A stretch of 64,000 nt of DNA from NCBI GenBank assembly GCA_028293625.1, contig JAQGOL010000034.1:62001-126000 (forward strand). Direction: 5' to 3'. Positions 44,571 through 53,626 of the stretch are shown one piece after another (positions within the stretch are counted from its first letter, which is position 1; each line of letters opens with the position of its first letter). The stretch comes from Chthoniobacteraceae bacterium (GTDB lineage Bacteria > Verrucomicrobiota > Verrucomicrobiia > Chthoniobacterales > Chthoniobacteraceae). Both the position numbers and the translations under genes were made by a program. The notes below the pieces were generated by a model. It had not been told where the DNA came from, did not search any database, and saw only the letters and a program-made list of their open reading frames with translations.

Positions 44571-45014
44571 ATGAATATTATTCCAAAGACGCCCGATACC
44601 CAGACAACCCGGTCCGGCCCAATTCCTGCCGTGGAACCGCGCACCCATTGTCCGCTTTGCAATGCCCTGCTTGATCAGGCCAATCCGTCTGAATGCCCGA
44701 TGTGCGACTGGGTGGCCGGTTACCGGGAACAGAGGGAAAAACCAACATCCAGTGTCCGGGACCGCGCGGCCGTGGTGCTCAGTCTGATACCCGGGCTGGG
44801 ACACATCTTTAAAGGGTATAAAGTGCTCGGTGCCGTATTGATGGCCGGAACTGCGATCGCCATCATCGGAGCGGTCGTGGCGGCGACTGCCACGGCGCTT
44901 TGGGGCCTGCTACTTCTGCCGCTTTATTGGGTGGCAGTCATGCTCCATGCCTTCTGGCTTGATGATATCGCGAAGCCGGTCGAGATCCACCACGGGGCAG
45001 CGCCCACCGGATAG
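44571..45014 (+). CDS. Zinc-ribbon membrane protein, hypothetical
   Basis: A 147-residue protein with two CxxC pairs (CPLC and CPMC) near residues 28 and 43, a zinc-ribbon signature. The C-terminal half has two or three hydrophobic segments (VVLSLIPGLGHIFKGYKVLG, LGAVLMAGTAIAIIGAVVA, LWGLLLLPLYWVAVM). The 'PGLGHIFKG' stretch recalls small TM2-like domains. I cannot name a function. It converges with the giant protein gene at 45121-49488. Confidence 0.65.
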   Translation: MNIIPKTPDTQTTRSGPIPAVEPRTHCPLCNALLDQANPSECPMCDWVAGYREQREKPTSSVRDRAAVVLSLIPGLGHIFKGYKVLGAVLMAGTAIAIIGAVVAATATALWGLLLLPLYWVAVMLHAFWLDDIAKPVEIHHGAAPTG

Positions 45015-45061
45015 GGCAGCGCTGGCAGAAACCTGAAGTGCGCTAAACCCGGGACCGGCTA

Positions 45062-45095
45062 ATACGGTGGCGCGGCTGGAAACCGCCCACCGTAT
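45062..45095. terminator. Hairpin between convergent genes, possible terminator
   Basis: Nine-nt arms (ATACGGTGG and CCACCGTAT) extended inward by four more pairs, loop CTGGAAA. It lies between the zinc-ribbon gene and the giant dehydrogenase gene. There is no clean T-run on either side, so terminator function is a guess. Confidence 0.4.
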
Positions 45096-45120
45096 CGCCC
45101 AAGACCCGGTGCGGGCGGTC

Positions 45121-48100
45121 TTATTTCCCGCTCTGAAGGTAAGCGTCGATGTCTTTGACCACCACCAGCTTGCCCCACATGATTGGCCAGTGGCCGGGGA
45201 ATGTGCAGACATACTCATACTCGCCTTCCTTGGACGGCGTGGTCAGCTGAAGTTTTTCCTGTTGCCCCGCTTCCACCAGCTTGCTGGCGGCCAACACTTT
45301 CTCTCCGCCGGATGGCACGTAAGCGCGCCCCTTGTTGTCGAATTGATCAGGCTTGTTGGTTTGAACCGATTCGGCCACCGCCTGCCGGGTGCCTGGCTGC
45401 ACAAACACCAGGTTGTGTGGCATGAAGTCCGGGTTCTCGAAGATGATCTCAATCGGTTTGCCCGCTTCCACCACCAGGCGGGGCGTGTCGTAGCGCATTT
45501 GCTCGCGCACGGTCTTGATCACATAAACGTTTACACCAAGTTCGCGCAGGCTCTTGCGGGCGGCATTTGCTTTTTCAAGGGGAAGCAACGCGGCAAGTTC
45601 GGTCGCCACCTGCACCGTTTCGATGTAATCCTGCGAGGTGCGGCTCGTGGCGGGAACTTCACCTGCCCACTTTGTCAACGCACCGACCGCCGTTTCGGCG
45701 AACGCCTTATTCCACGCGGTCCTCGGCAATTGCATGATCGCCTGTGCCGCGCTGCTCAATTCTTCGTTCCGGCCGATCAAATCAACCAGCGAAGCAAAGA
45801 CTGTTTCCGGCTCTTTCCCGGTGCTCACAATCGCGCGGATCGCAGCACGCCGCAAAGCTCCGGCCGGGTCACCCTGAAACTCAAATCGGCTCGATACTTT
45901 CGGCGCTGGATTTGCGGCTTTCTTAAAGATCGGCCGGCGGTTGGAATCGAGCACGGTAAGATCGAACCCTTCGAGCCGGGAAATATAAGTGCCGTTGGCT
46001 TCGGTCCGATTCCAAATGGCAATGGCGTCAATGGGTTGATCCTTTTTCAAATCGAGCTCCCACCACGGATGATCTTCGTTTTCAACCGAATGGGTTTGCG
46101 TGCCCGATCCGTAGGCGCCGTTTGTATCGCCATCAACGGCGCGTTTTGCCTCGCCACTGTTTGAGGTGCTCGACTGCCTGGCTTCTCCCTTGGAAGCGAT
46201 GTTTTTTCCGTCGCTGAAGACCTCGACCTCAGCCAGGGTCAAAGTGCCTTTGCGAGGCAGCTCGATCCGGATATAGCGGCCGGTTGAGGCACTCTTATCC
46301 TTGAGCGCGGTCTCAATCGCGGGAGGGAAACTGCCAAGAAGCGGCTTCACTTTTTCATACGCGGTCGCGCGCAGGGCGGGATCCGGCACGCGTGCAAGCG
46401 AGTTTAATAACTCAGTCAGCGTGACAGGCGATTTGACTGCCTCCACCCATGCCGTATCAATCGTCCCATCGGCCACGATCAACGCCGCGCGCGCGCTTTG
46501 GCGAACCGCTTCGGATGCCTGGCCCAAAGCGAGCTTGGCCAGCCGGTCCCGAACCGCTTTAAGATCGACCGCCGGTTGGATCAGCATCAACCGGGCAAGA
46601 TCGCCGGACGCCTTGCCATCCTTTGAGGCGATTGGCTCCAATCCAGCCAGCAACGTGGCGGCACCGGTTGATTTGTTCAGGGTCGAAAGTTCTCCGAGAG
46701 CCGTGAGACGTTGTACGTCGGGCGCGTCGGAACGTGTCAGCATCGCCATATAGACACCGGGCGTTTTAGGCAATTTCTCCAGGTCCGCCGTGCTGACGCT
46801 ACCCAAAATAAAGTTGATCCCGGCCGGATTATCGGAGGCAAGCGGTGCGCCCGCATTGATCGCTTTTTTCCACCACGGCTCAAGCTGCTTCATCGTCTCG
46901 CCCAGGCAGTAGTCGATGTAATAGTCAGTCGGCTGTTTTAAGGCGACAAGCGCGGCATCCGCGGCTTCCCATTGCTCAAAGTAACTCGCGGCACGGACCG
47001 CTTCCAGGCGGATCCGGGGACTCTCATCTCCGGCCTGCACTTTTAGCAAAGCGAGTGCCTCAGGCACACGATCACGCTGATAACAAAGGACGCGGGTTGC
47101 CGCGGCCCGGGCATGATAATCGGGCGAGCGAAGCATTTTCTTCAACAAGCCGGCGTCGACGATGTTGTGATATTGCTTAACCCAGAGCGCCTCGGTGAGG
47201 TTGTGCTCATAGTTCTTCTCGGTCTTATCGAGCCCTGCTACCCATTGATCCACGGCTGCGATCACTTCGGCCGTGTCGCGTCCGCCGAGTTCAATCTTGG
47301 CGCGTTCGCGGGTGTTATCCTCGGGCTCTTTAAGTAGATCAAGCAGACTGGCCAGCGGCGCGCCGTCGATCTTTGGCGGCGTTAAAAGCGGCATCCCTTC
47401 ATAAGTCATCCGATAGATCCGGCCATGATCCTGGTCCCGGTTCGGGTCGCGCAGATGATGCTGCATATGCCCAATCAGCGGCTTGTGCCAGTCCATGAAA
47501 TAAACCGCCCCTTCAGGACCCACATTCACACCGGATGGACGGAAGTTGGGGTCATCCGAGGTCACCAGGTTTTCAAGAGTCTCGCCTTTTAAGCCGGAAC
47601 CGTCTTCGCTGAGTTTAACCCGGAAGATTCCCTGGATGCTAATGACGTTGCAGTTAAGGAAATTGCCGTTGAACTCCGCGGGCCAGGCCCGGCTTGAAAG
47701 CAGGCCCGTGCCGGCGCAAGGCCGCGATGGACGATTCCAGAAGTCCTTCAAGCTCGCGTGCTTGCCGTTATCAAGACGGCCGCTGAATGCCGGCCCGAAG
47801 TAGTTCTGATTGCCCGTGGCGTCGGTGATCAGATCGTTGCCCCAGTAGTCAAAAACACGTCCGTGCGGGTTGGCGAAGTTATAAGAAACATAACGCTCAA
47901 ACTTACCCGTGCGCGGCTCGTAGCGGTAAATGGCACCATCGCTATTGCGCACCGGGCCGTCCGCGGTTTCGACCGCGGTGCGATGGAAGACTCCGTCGCT
48001 GCAATAGATGGCGCCGCCGGGTTCAATCGCCATTGAGTTCGTCTCATGATGGGAATCAGCCGCGGAAAGTCCGTTTAAGACACGTTCCTTGGTATGCGTT

Positions 48101-49488
48101 TTCCCAAAAATGTCATGAACCCACCAGAGGTCCGGGGACTCCATCACGAGCACGCCGCCTTTGTAGAACTGAAATCCTGTCGGGCAATTAAGGCCGCCAA
48201 GAAACGTCGTGCATTTGTCGGCCTTCCCGTCGGCATTGGTATCTTCAAGCACAATCAGGCTGTCGCCTTCCTTGCTCCACGGTGTGCGCTCCGGGTAATT
48301 GCGCCACGCGGAAACCCATAACCGCCCTTTGGTATCCCACGCCATCTGGACTGGGTTGACCAGCTCGGGAAACTCTTTCTCACTGGCAAACAACTGCACC
48401 TTCACCCCCTGGGGCACTTTCATATGCTTGATCGCTTCCTCGCCGTCCAGGAATGTATGCGAACCGTCGGGATTAGCGCCCGGCTTGTTCGTTTTCACCT
48501 CCGTGACCGGCGGCACGTTGGAATCGTCCACCTTCAGATCGCCGCCCTTGGCCAGTGCCCAAATGCGTTTGTCGCGGTTGGCCGTCATGACATCGCGCAC
48601 AGCCATCTCTTCCTGCATCACCTTGAAGTTGGTGATTTGTCCGCCGCCTTTGCCCGACTGATAGCTCAGGCTCGAGCGTCCGCCGTAGACGTTGTAACCA
48701 TCGACTGTCCGGTACCGGCTGAACCACATCTCGTTCTTTTCCTCAACCGCGGCGCGGATTTTACTAAGCGCCGCATCGGACACCGGGGCGTCCGCGCCAA
48801 AAACCTTCTTGTAAATGAGCGGCGCCATCAGCGTGTAGCCCGCTTCAGTCAGATGGATGCCATTAAAAGTAAGCGGGGTTTTCGCCGTTTTATAAAGCTC
48901 CTGGGAGATGGCGAAAAGGTCGACAAACTGGACATCGTTGGCTTTGGCAACTTCAGCCATCGCCGCCGTGTAGTTTTGCAGATTGGTGTTGTTCTTGTCC
49001 GGATTGGGCAGCGCCGGATCCGGCATCTTCTCCTGCGCGATCGGAGAAAAGAGCACCAGCCGTGGCGCCCCTTTGCCACTGAAGTTCGCTTTCCTCGATT
49101 CCTTGATCGTTTTATCGAGCTCGGCCTTGAACTTCTCAATCCCATCGTAACCGGCGAATGATTCGTTAAATCCAAAAAACGCGAACACCACATCGGCCTG
49201 AACCCGTGTCAGCCACTCCTCCGGAGTGCCGAAGCTTTCCGAGCGCAAGCGAAGCGTTACTTCATCAGCCGCGACGGCGAGGTTGCGAAAAATAAGGTCC
49301 TCGGCCGCGAATTTCTGATGCACCAAGGCCTCAAATGTCCCCTCGTGCTGCATGCGGTCGGCCAGCGCGTTGCCGATGATGGCGATGTGATCCCCTTTTT
49401 TAAGCTCCAACTTTTCGGGAGCAGCCGCCAGCAGCGTGGAAGGAAGCGCCACGGCGCACAAAATGGATGAAAAAAGGATCGGTTTCAT
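45121..49488 (-). CDS. Giant secreted protein: SGNH-like, dehydrogenase propeller, HEAT, discoidin and azurin-like copper domain
   Basis: A 1,455-residue exported protein (signal peptide ending near LLAAA). Residues about 25-245 form an SGNH-like domain (GDHIAIIGNALADRM, FFGFNESFAG, FNGIHLTEAGY) in which the usual Ser of GDS and Asp of DxxH are missing. Residues about 345-695 match the PVC 'membrane-bound dehydrogenase' propeller (PVQMAWDTKGRLWVSAW, GRVFDYWGNDLITDATGN). HEAT-like repeats follow to about 1060. An F5/8C domain lies at about 1066-1195 (RYIRIELPRKGTLTLAEV, HPWWELDLKKDQPIDAIAI). The last 130 residues are azurin-like: His in MPHNLVF, then CTFPGHWPIM. No CxxCH haem site. A paralogue is the gene just upstream. 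Probable periplasmic redox enzyme with copper as electron carrier. Confidence 0.85.
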   Translation of the reverse strand: MKPILFSSILCAVALPSTLLAAAPEKLELKKGDHIAIIGNALADRMQHEGTFEALVHQKFAAEDLIFRNLAVAADEVTLRLRSESFGTPEEWLTRVQADVVFAFFGFNESFAGYDGIEKFKAELDKTIKESRKANFSGKGAPRLVLFSPIAQEKMPDPALPNPDKNNTNLQNYTAAMAEVAKANDVQFVDLFAISQELYKTAKTPLTFNGIHLTEAGYTLMAPLIYKKVFGADAPVSDAALSKIRAAVEEKNEMWFSRYRTVDGYNVYGGRSSLSYQSGKGGGQITNFKVMQEEMAVRDVMTANRDKRIWALAKGGDLKVDDSNVPPVTEVKTNKPGANPDGSHTFLDGEEAIKHMKVPQGVKVQLFASEKEFPELVNPVQMAWDTKGRLWVSAWRNYPERTPWSKEGDSLIVLEDTNADGKADKCTTFLGGLNCPTGFQFYKGGVLVMESPDLWWVHDIFGKTHTKERVLNGLSAADSHHETNSMAIEPGGAIYCSDGVFHRTAVETADGPVRNSDGAIYRYEPRTGKFERYVSYNFANPHGRVFDYWGNDLITDATGNQNYFGPAFSGRLDNGKHASLKDFWNRPSRPCAGTGLLSSRAWPAEFNGNFLNCNVISIQGIFRVKLSEDGSGLKGETLENLVTSDDPNFRPSGVNVGPEGAVYFMDWHKPLIGHMQHHLRDPNRDQDHGRIYRMTYEGMPLLTPPKIDGAPLASLLDLLKEPEDNTRERAKIELGGRDTAEVIAAVDQWVAGLDKTEKNYEHNLTEALWVKQYHNIVDAGLLKKMLRSPDYHARAAATRVLCYQRDRVPEALALLKVQAGDESPRIRLEAVRAASYFEQWEAADAALVALKQPTDYYIDYCLGETMKQLEPWWKKAINAGAPLASDNPAGINFILGSVSTADLEKLPKTPGVYMAMLTRSDAPDVQRLTALGELSTLNKSTGAATLLAGLEPIASKDGKASGDLARLMLIQPAVDLKAVRDRLAKLALGQASEAVRQSARAALIVADGTIDTAWVEAVKSPVTLTELLNSLARVPDPALRATAYEKVKPLLGSFPPAIETALKDKSASTGRYIRIELPRKGTLTLAEVEVFSDGKNIASKGEARQSSTSNSGEAKRAVDGDTNGAYGSGTQTHSVENEDHPWWELDLKKDQPIDAIAIWNRTEANGTYISRLEGFDLTVLDSNRRPIFKKAANPAPKVSSRFEFQGDPAGALRRAAIRAIVSTGKEPETVFASLVDLIGRNEELSSAAQAIMQLPRTAWNKAFAETAVGALTKWAGEVPATSRTSQDYIETVQVATELAALLPLEKANAARKSLRELGVNVYVIKTVREQMRYDTPRLVVEAGKPIEIIFENPDFMPHNLVFVQPGTRQAVAESVQTNKPDQFDNKGRAYVPSGGEKVLAASKLVEAGQQEKLQLTTPSKEGEYEYVCTFPGHWPIMWGKLVVVKDIDAYLQSGK

Positions 49489-49620
49489 AAGAGGGAGACT
49501 CGGGTAGATGATAAACTCGCGGCCTTCGCGCTTCTTTGGAAGAAATGACGTTCATCGTCTCAGCGGTCCATGTTCCAAGCCTGCGCCCTGGAAGATCTCC
49601 GCCTTTCAGTGCAAAAAAAA

Positions 49621-49657
49621 GCGCGGCCCCGGACCGATAACAGGTCCGAGACCGCGC
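49621..49657 (-). terminator. Intrinsic terminator after the first giant gene
   Basis: A stem GCGCGGCCCCGGACC with GGTCCGAGACCGCGC (two mismatched or bulged positions, 7-nt loop GATAACA), followed on the minus strand by eight T residues (A-run at 49613-49620). It lies 22 nt beyond the stop of the gene at 49680-53606, so transcription from the upstream genes likely ends here before the paralogue. Confidence 0.85.
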
Positions 49658-49679
49658 GTTGAATCTTCAGAGGATTGAC

Positions 49680-52600
49680 TTACTTCGCGGCGCCATCGGG
49701 ATGGGCCTGCAGATAGGCTTCGACATCCTTGGTGACAATTAATTGGCCGAACATCAGTACCGAGTGTCCGGGGAAAGTGCAGACGTATTCATAATCGCCT
49801 TCCGTTTTCGGAGCATTGAGCTTGAGGACTTCCTTTTGGCCGGCCTCAATGAGCTTGGAAGCATCAAGCACGCGTTTGTCCTTGGCCGGGATATAAGCGC
49901 GGCCTTCTTTGTCCAGCGCATCCGGTTTCATCGTTTGCGCGGCTTCCGCTACACTCTGCCGGCTCCCTGGTTCCACAAAGACGAGGTTATGCGGCATCAT
50001 GTCGACATTCTCGAAGATGACTTCAAACGGTTTGCCGGCTTCAACCACCATCCGGGGCGTGTCATACCGCATCTGCTCGCGGACTGTTTTCACCGAGAAG
50101 ATGCTCACCCCGAGTCCGCGCAGTTCTTTCTTTATGCGGAGCGAATCGGCGGCAGGCAGCAAGGACGCCAGCTCCGTGCCGGCCTTTACCGTCTCCACAA
50201 AATCCTGCGCGCTGCGCTTGTCGCCCGGCACTCTCCTGGCCCATGCCAGGATACTCTCGGCAACCGGAGCCGCTAAGGCAGCGTCCCAGCTATCGCGCGG
50301 CAACTGGATAATGGCGCGCGCGGCCGCGGTTCGATCGTTCCCGCCGCGAATCGCGGCGGCAAGAACAGGGAAGTTGGCCTTCGCATTTTCGGCGCCCATC
50401 AAAGGGAGCGCTTTGAGCGCGGAAGCACGCACGCTGCCGGTCACGCCCGCATCGGCGAGAGTGGCGCTAAGAAGCGGCTGAAATTTGGCGCGAGCAGCCG
50501 GATCAGGCAGAGTCGCCAGGGCGTCAATCAGGTTCTGTCGTGCGGAATCGCTTTTTGCATCCGCCCATGTTATCTGCGGGTTGGCGTCGGCCAGCACCAG
50601 GGAGCTCCACGCAGCGCGTCGGACGCCGCTTTGGGACGCCTTGTCAGCCAGCGCCGTTAATGCTGCGCGCGATGCCGCGAGCTCTTTTGGTTCAGAACCC
50701 GCCAGGATTTTTCCAAGCTCATCGGCAGCCGTGTTGCCGCCTGCATCGGCACGTTGCAGAGCCGCAACCAGCTCGGTGACTCGGTTGCTTTTGCGAAGTT
50801 TGGCAAGATCGCTGAGCGCCTTATCGCGGCCAAGCATGTCGGTCCCCTTGCGTTCAAGCCGTGCCACGAGCACTGCTTCCACGGCAGGCGCCTTGCTTAG
50901 CTCGCTGTCGGACATCTTTTCAATGAGCGCCCCAAGTAGTTGCGGGTCGGTGGGCAGAATGGTCGTTTTTGAGAGCGACTGCAGCTGCTTCAATGTCTCC
51001 TTGAAGGTATAATCAAGGTAATAATCGCTCGGCTGCTTGAGTGTCGTATACGCGACATCAATAGCCGCCGGAACATCGGCGCCAGTAAAAAAGCTGGCCG
51101 CGCGGACTGCTTCCAACCTGACACGGGGACTCTCGTCGGCAGCCTGCACTTTCAGCAATGCGAGCGCTTCAGGCACGCGATCCCGCTGATAACAAAGCAC
51201 GCGGGTCGCAGCGAAACGGGCATGGTAATCAGGCGATTGAAGCATCCGCTTTAATAAGACCGGATCGACTACGTTATGGTATTGCTTAACCCACAACGCC
51301 TCGGTGAGGTGATGCTCGTAAGCCTTCTCAGACTTATCGAGTTTGGCCACCCACGCATCCAACGCCGCCATCACTTTGGCTGTTTCGCGTCCACCGAGCT
51401 CCACCTTGGCGCGCTCGCGCACGTTGTTCTCGGGCTCTTTTAACAGATCAAGCAGGTTCTCGACCGGTTCACCCGCGATCCTGGCCGGCTTGAGAAGCGG
51501 CATTCCTTCATACGTCAGCCGATAAATCCGGCCATGCCCATGGTCGCGGTTCGGATCGCGCAAATGATGCTGCAAATGTCCGATGATCGCGTTGGACCAA
51601 TCCATGAAATAAACAGCGCCATCGGGCCCGACACTGACACCGGAAGGCCGGAAGTTTGGATCATCCGAAGTCACCAGGTTTTCGAGTGTCTCGCCTTTAA
51701 TACCCGAGCCCTCCTCACTCAGCTTCACGCGGAAGATGCCTTGGATGCTGATGACGTTGCAGTTCAAAAAGTTATTGTTGAACTCCTCGGGCCACGCGCG
51801 GCTGGAAAGAATGTTGGTGCCAGCGCATGGACGCGACGGCCGGCGCCAGAACTCGTTCAAGTTAGGATGTTTGCCGGGGGCATCAATATGGCCGCTAAAC
51901 GCCGGGCCGAAGTAGTTGGCGTTACCGGTCGCATCGGTAATCAGATCGTTGCCCCAGTAGTCAAATACGCGTCCGTGCGGGTTGGCGAAGCCATACGGCA
52001 CATAGCGTTCGAACTTCGCCGTGCGCGGTTCCCAGCGAAAGATCGCGCCATCGGCATTCCGCACGACGCCATTGGCCGTCTCAACCTCGGTGCGATGGAA
52101 TACACCATCGCTCAGGTAGATCGCTCCCCCGGGTTCAATCGCCATGGAGTTGGTCTCATGATGCGAATCCGCCGCGGAAAGCCCGCTGAGCACACGCTCC
52201 TTGGCGTCCCCTTTGCCGTCGCCATCGGTATCGCGCGAAAACCAAAGGTCCGGCGACTCCATCACCACGACGCCGTCCTTGTAGAACTGGAAACCGGTCG
52301 GGCAGTTCAAGCCCTCCAGATAAGGGGTGCACTTGTCGGCTTTGCCGTCGTTATTGGCATCCTCGAAAATAAGAAGCTTGTCGCCGACCGTGCTGGTGGG
52401 AGTCCGGGAAGGATAGTTTTTCCAAGCTGAAACCCAAAGGCGTCCCTTGGTATCCCAGTTCATCTGCACAGGATTTACCAAATCGGGAAACTCCGCCTCG
52501 CTTGCATAAAGCTCAACCTTTACTCCCTTTGGCACGGTCATGTGCTTGATTGCTTCTTCCCCGCTTAGGTAAGTAAACGAAGCATCGGGCTTGTCGCCGG

Positions 52601-53606
52601 GTTTGTTACTCTGAACCTCGCGCACCGGCGGGATGTTGGAATCATCAATCCTGAGGTCGCCGCCCTTGGCAACGGCCCAAACCCGCTTTTCGCGGTTCTC
52701 AGTCATGACATCGCGCTGGGCGAGTTCTTCCTCCATGACATCGGCGTTGGTCAGCTTCGACGCATCCTTGGCGGCCCCTTGCGCATAAGGGATATGTCCT
52801 CGCTGGCCGGTGATATTATAACCATCGACCGTGCGGTACCGGCTAAACCACATCTCGTTCCGCTCCTGCACGGCGGCTCGAAGCGTGGCAAGAGACGCGT
52901 CCTCGGCCGGGGCATCAGCGCCAAAAAGCGCCTTGAAAATAACCGGGGCGAGTTGTTTGTAACCTTCCATCGTGAGATGGATGCCGTTGAAAGTAAGCGG
53001 CTCTTTGGCTTCCTTGTATAGCTTTTGGGAAAGTGTGAATAGATCGACAAACTGCACGTCGTTTGCCTTGGCTACCTCGGCCATCGCCGTTGTGTAGTTC
53101 TGGAGGTTGGTATTGTTCTTCTCCGGATCAGGCATGTTCACATCCGCCATCTTTTCCTGCGCGATGGGGGAAAAAAGCACCAGGCGCGGCGCCGATTTGC
53201 CATTAAAACTCGCCGCCTTCGCGGTGCTGATCAGCTTGGTGAGATCAGCCTTGAACTTCTCGATGCCATCATATCCGGCAAAGGATTCGTTAAACCCGAA
53301 GAACTCCAGAACAACATCCGCTTTTACTTTCGTCAGCCATTGCTCGGGCGTGCCGAAGCCGTCCAGGCGCGGGCGGGTAACAATTTCATCGCCTGAGAAA
53401 CTTAGGTTGCGAAATACAAGGTCGTGCTCGGCGAAGCTCTTATGGATAAGCGCTTCAAGAGTTCCCTCATGCTGCATCCGATCCGCCAGCGTATTGCCGA
53501 TGATCGCGATATGATCTCCTTTTTGAAGATCGAGTTTCTGAGGAGGCGCGGCGTGCAGCGGCACCGAGAGGGCGTAGATGAGGGAGGTGAGAATGACAGG
53601 TTTCAT
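49680..53606 (-). CDS. Giant secreted protein: SGNH-like, dehydrogenase propeller, HEAT and azurin-like copper domain
   Basis: A 1,308-residue paralogue of the gene at 45121-49488, without the F5/8C domain. A signal peptide (ILTSLIYALSVPLHA) precedes an SGNH-like domain with the same missing Ser and Asp (IAIIGNTLADRM, FNGIHLTMEGY). The propeller (GRLWVSAWKNYPSRTPTSTV, GRVFDYWGNDLITDATGN) is followed by HEAT repeats. The C-terminal 135 residues contain a full blue-copper set: His in MPHNLVF and CTFPGHSVLM, almost the azurin loop CTFPGHSALM. It lies 20 nt after the MoxR gene and is the last gene before a terminator. Electron acceptor role for the copper domain is inferred. Confidence 0.86.
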   Translation of the reverse strand: MKPVILTSLIYALSVPLHAAPPQKLDLQKGDHIAIIGNTLADRMQHEGTLEALIHKSFAEHDLVFRNLSFSGDEIVTRPRLDGFGTPEQWLTKVKADVVLEFFGFNESFAGYDGIEKFKADLTKLISTAKAASFNGKSAPRLVLFSPIAQEKMADVNMPDPEKNNTNLQNYTTAMAEVAKANDVQFVDLFTLSQKLYKEAKEPLTFNGIHLTMEGYKQLAPVIFKALFGADAPAEDASLATLRAAVQERNEMWFSRYRTVDGYNITGQRGHIPYAQGAAKDASKLTNADVMEEELAQRDVMTENREKRVWAVAKGGDLRIDDSNIPPVREVQSNKPGDKPDASFTYLSGEEAIKHMTVPKGVKVELYASEAEFPDLVNPVQMNWDTKGRLWVSAWKNYPSRTPTSTVGDKLLIFEDANNDGKADKCTPYLEGLNCPTGFQFYKDGVVVMESPDLWFSRDTDGDGKGDAKERVLSGLSAADSHHETNSMAIEPGGAIYLSDGVFHRTEVETANGVVRNADGAIFRWEPRTAKFERYVPYGFANPHGRVFDYWGNDLITDATGNANYFGPAFSGHIDAPGKHPNLNEFWRRPSRPCAGTNILSSRAWPEEFNNNFLNCNVISIQGIFRVKLSEEGSGIKGETLENLVTSDDPNFRPSGVSVGPDGAVYFMDWSNAIIGHLQHHLRDPNRDHGHGRIYRLTYEGMPLLKPARIAGEPVENLLDLLKEPENNVRERAKVELGGRETAKVMAALDAWVAKLDKSEKAYEHHLTEALWVKQYHNVVDPVLLKRMLQSPDYHARFAATRVLCYQRDRVPEALALLKVQAADESPRVRLEAVRAASFFTGADVPAAIDVAYTTLKQPSDYYLDYTFKETLKQLQSLSKTTILPTDPQLLGALIEKMSDSELSKAPAVEAVLVARLERKGTDMLGRDKALSDLAKLRKSNRVTELVAALQRADAGGNTAADELGKILAGSEPKELAASRAALTALADKASQSGVRRAAWSSLVLADANPQITWADAKSDSARQNLIDALATLPDPAARAKFQPLLSATLADAGVTGSVRASALKALPLMGAENAKANFPVLAAAIRGGNDRTAAARAIIQLPRDSWDAALAAPVAESILAWARRVPGDKRSAQDFVETVKAGTELASLLPAADSLRIKKELRGLGVSIFSVKTVREQMRYDTPRMVVEAGKPFEVIFENVDMMPHNLVFVEPGSRQSVAEAAQTMKPDALDKEGRAYIPAKDKRVLDASKLIEAGQKEVLKLNAPKTEGDYEYVCTFPGHSVLMFGQLIVTKDVEAYLQAHPDGAAK

Positions 53607-53626
53607 TTTAAAACGGAGGGGTCGGG

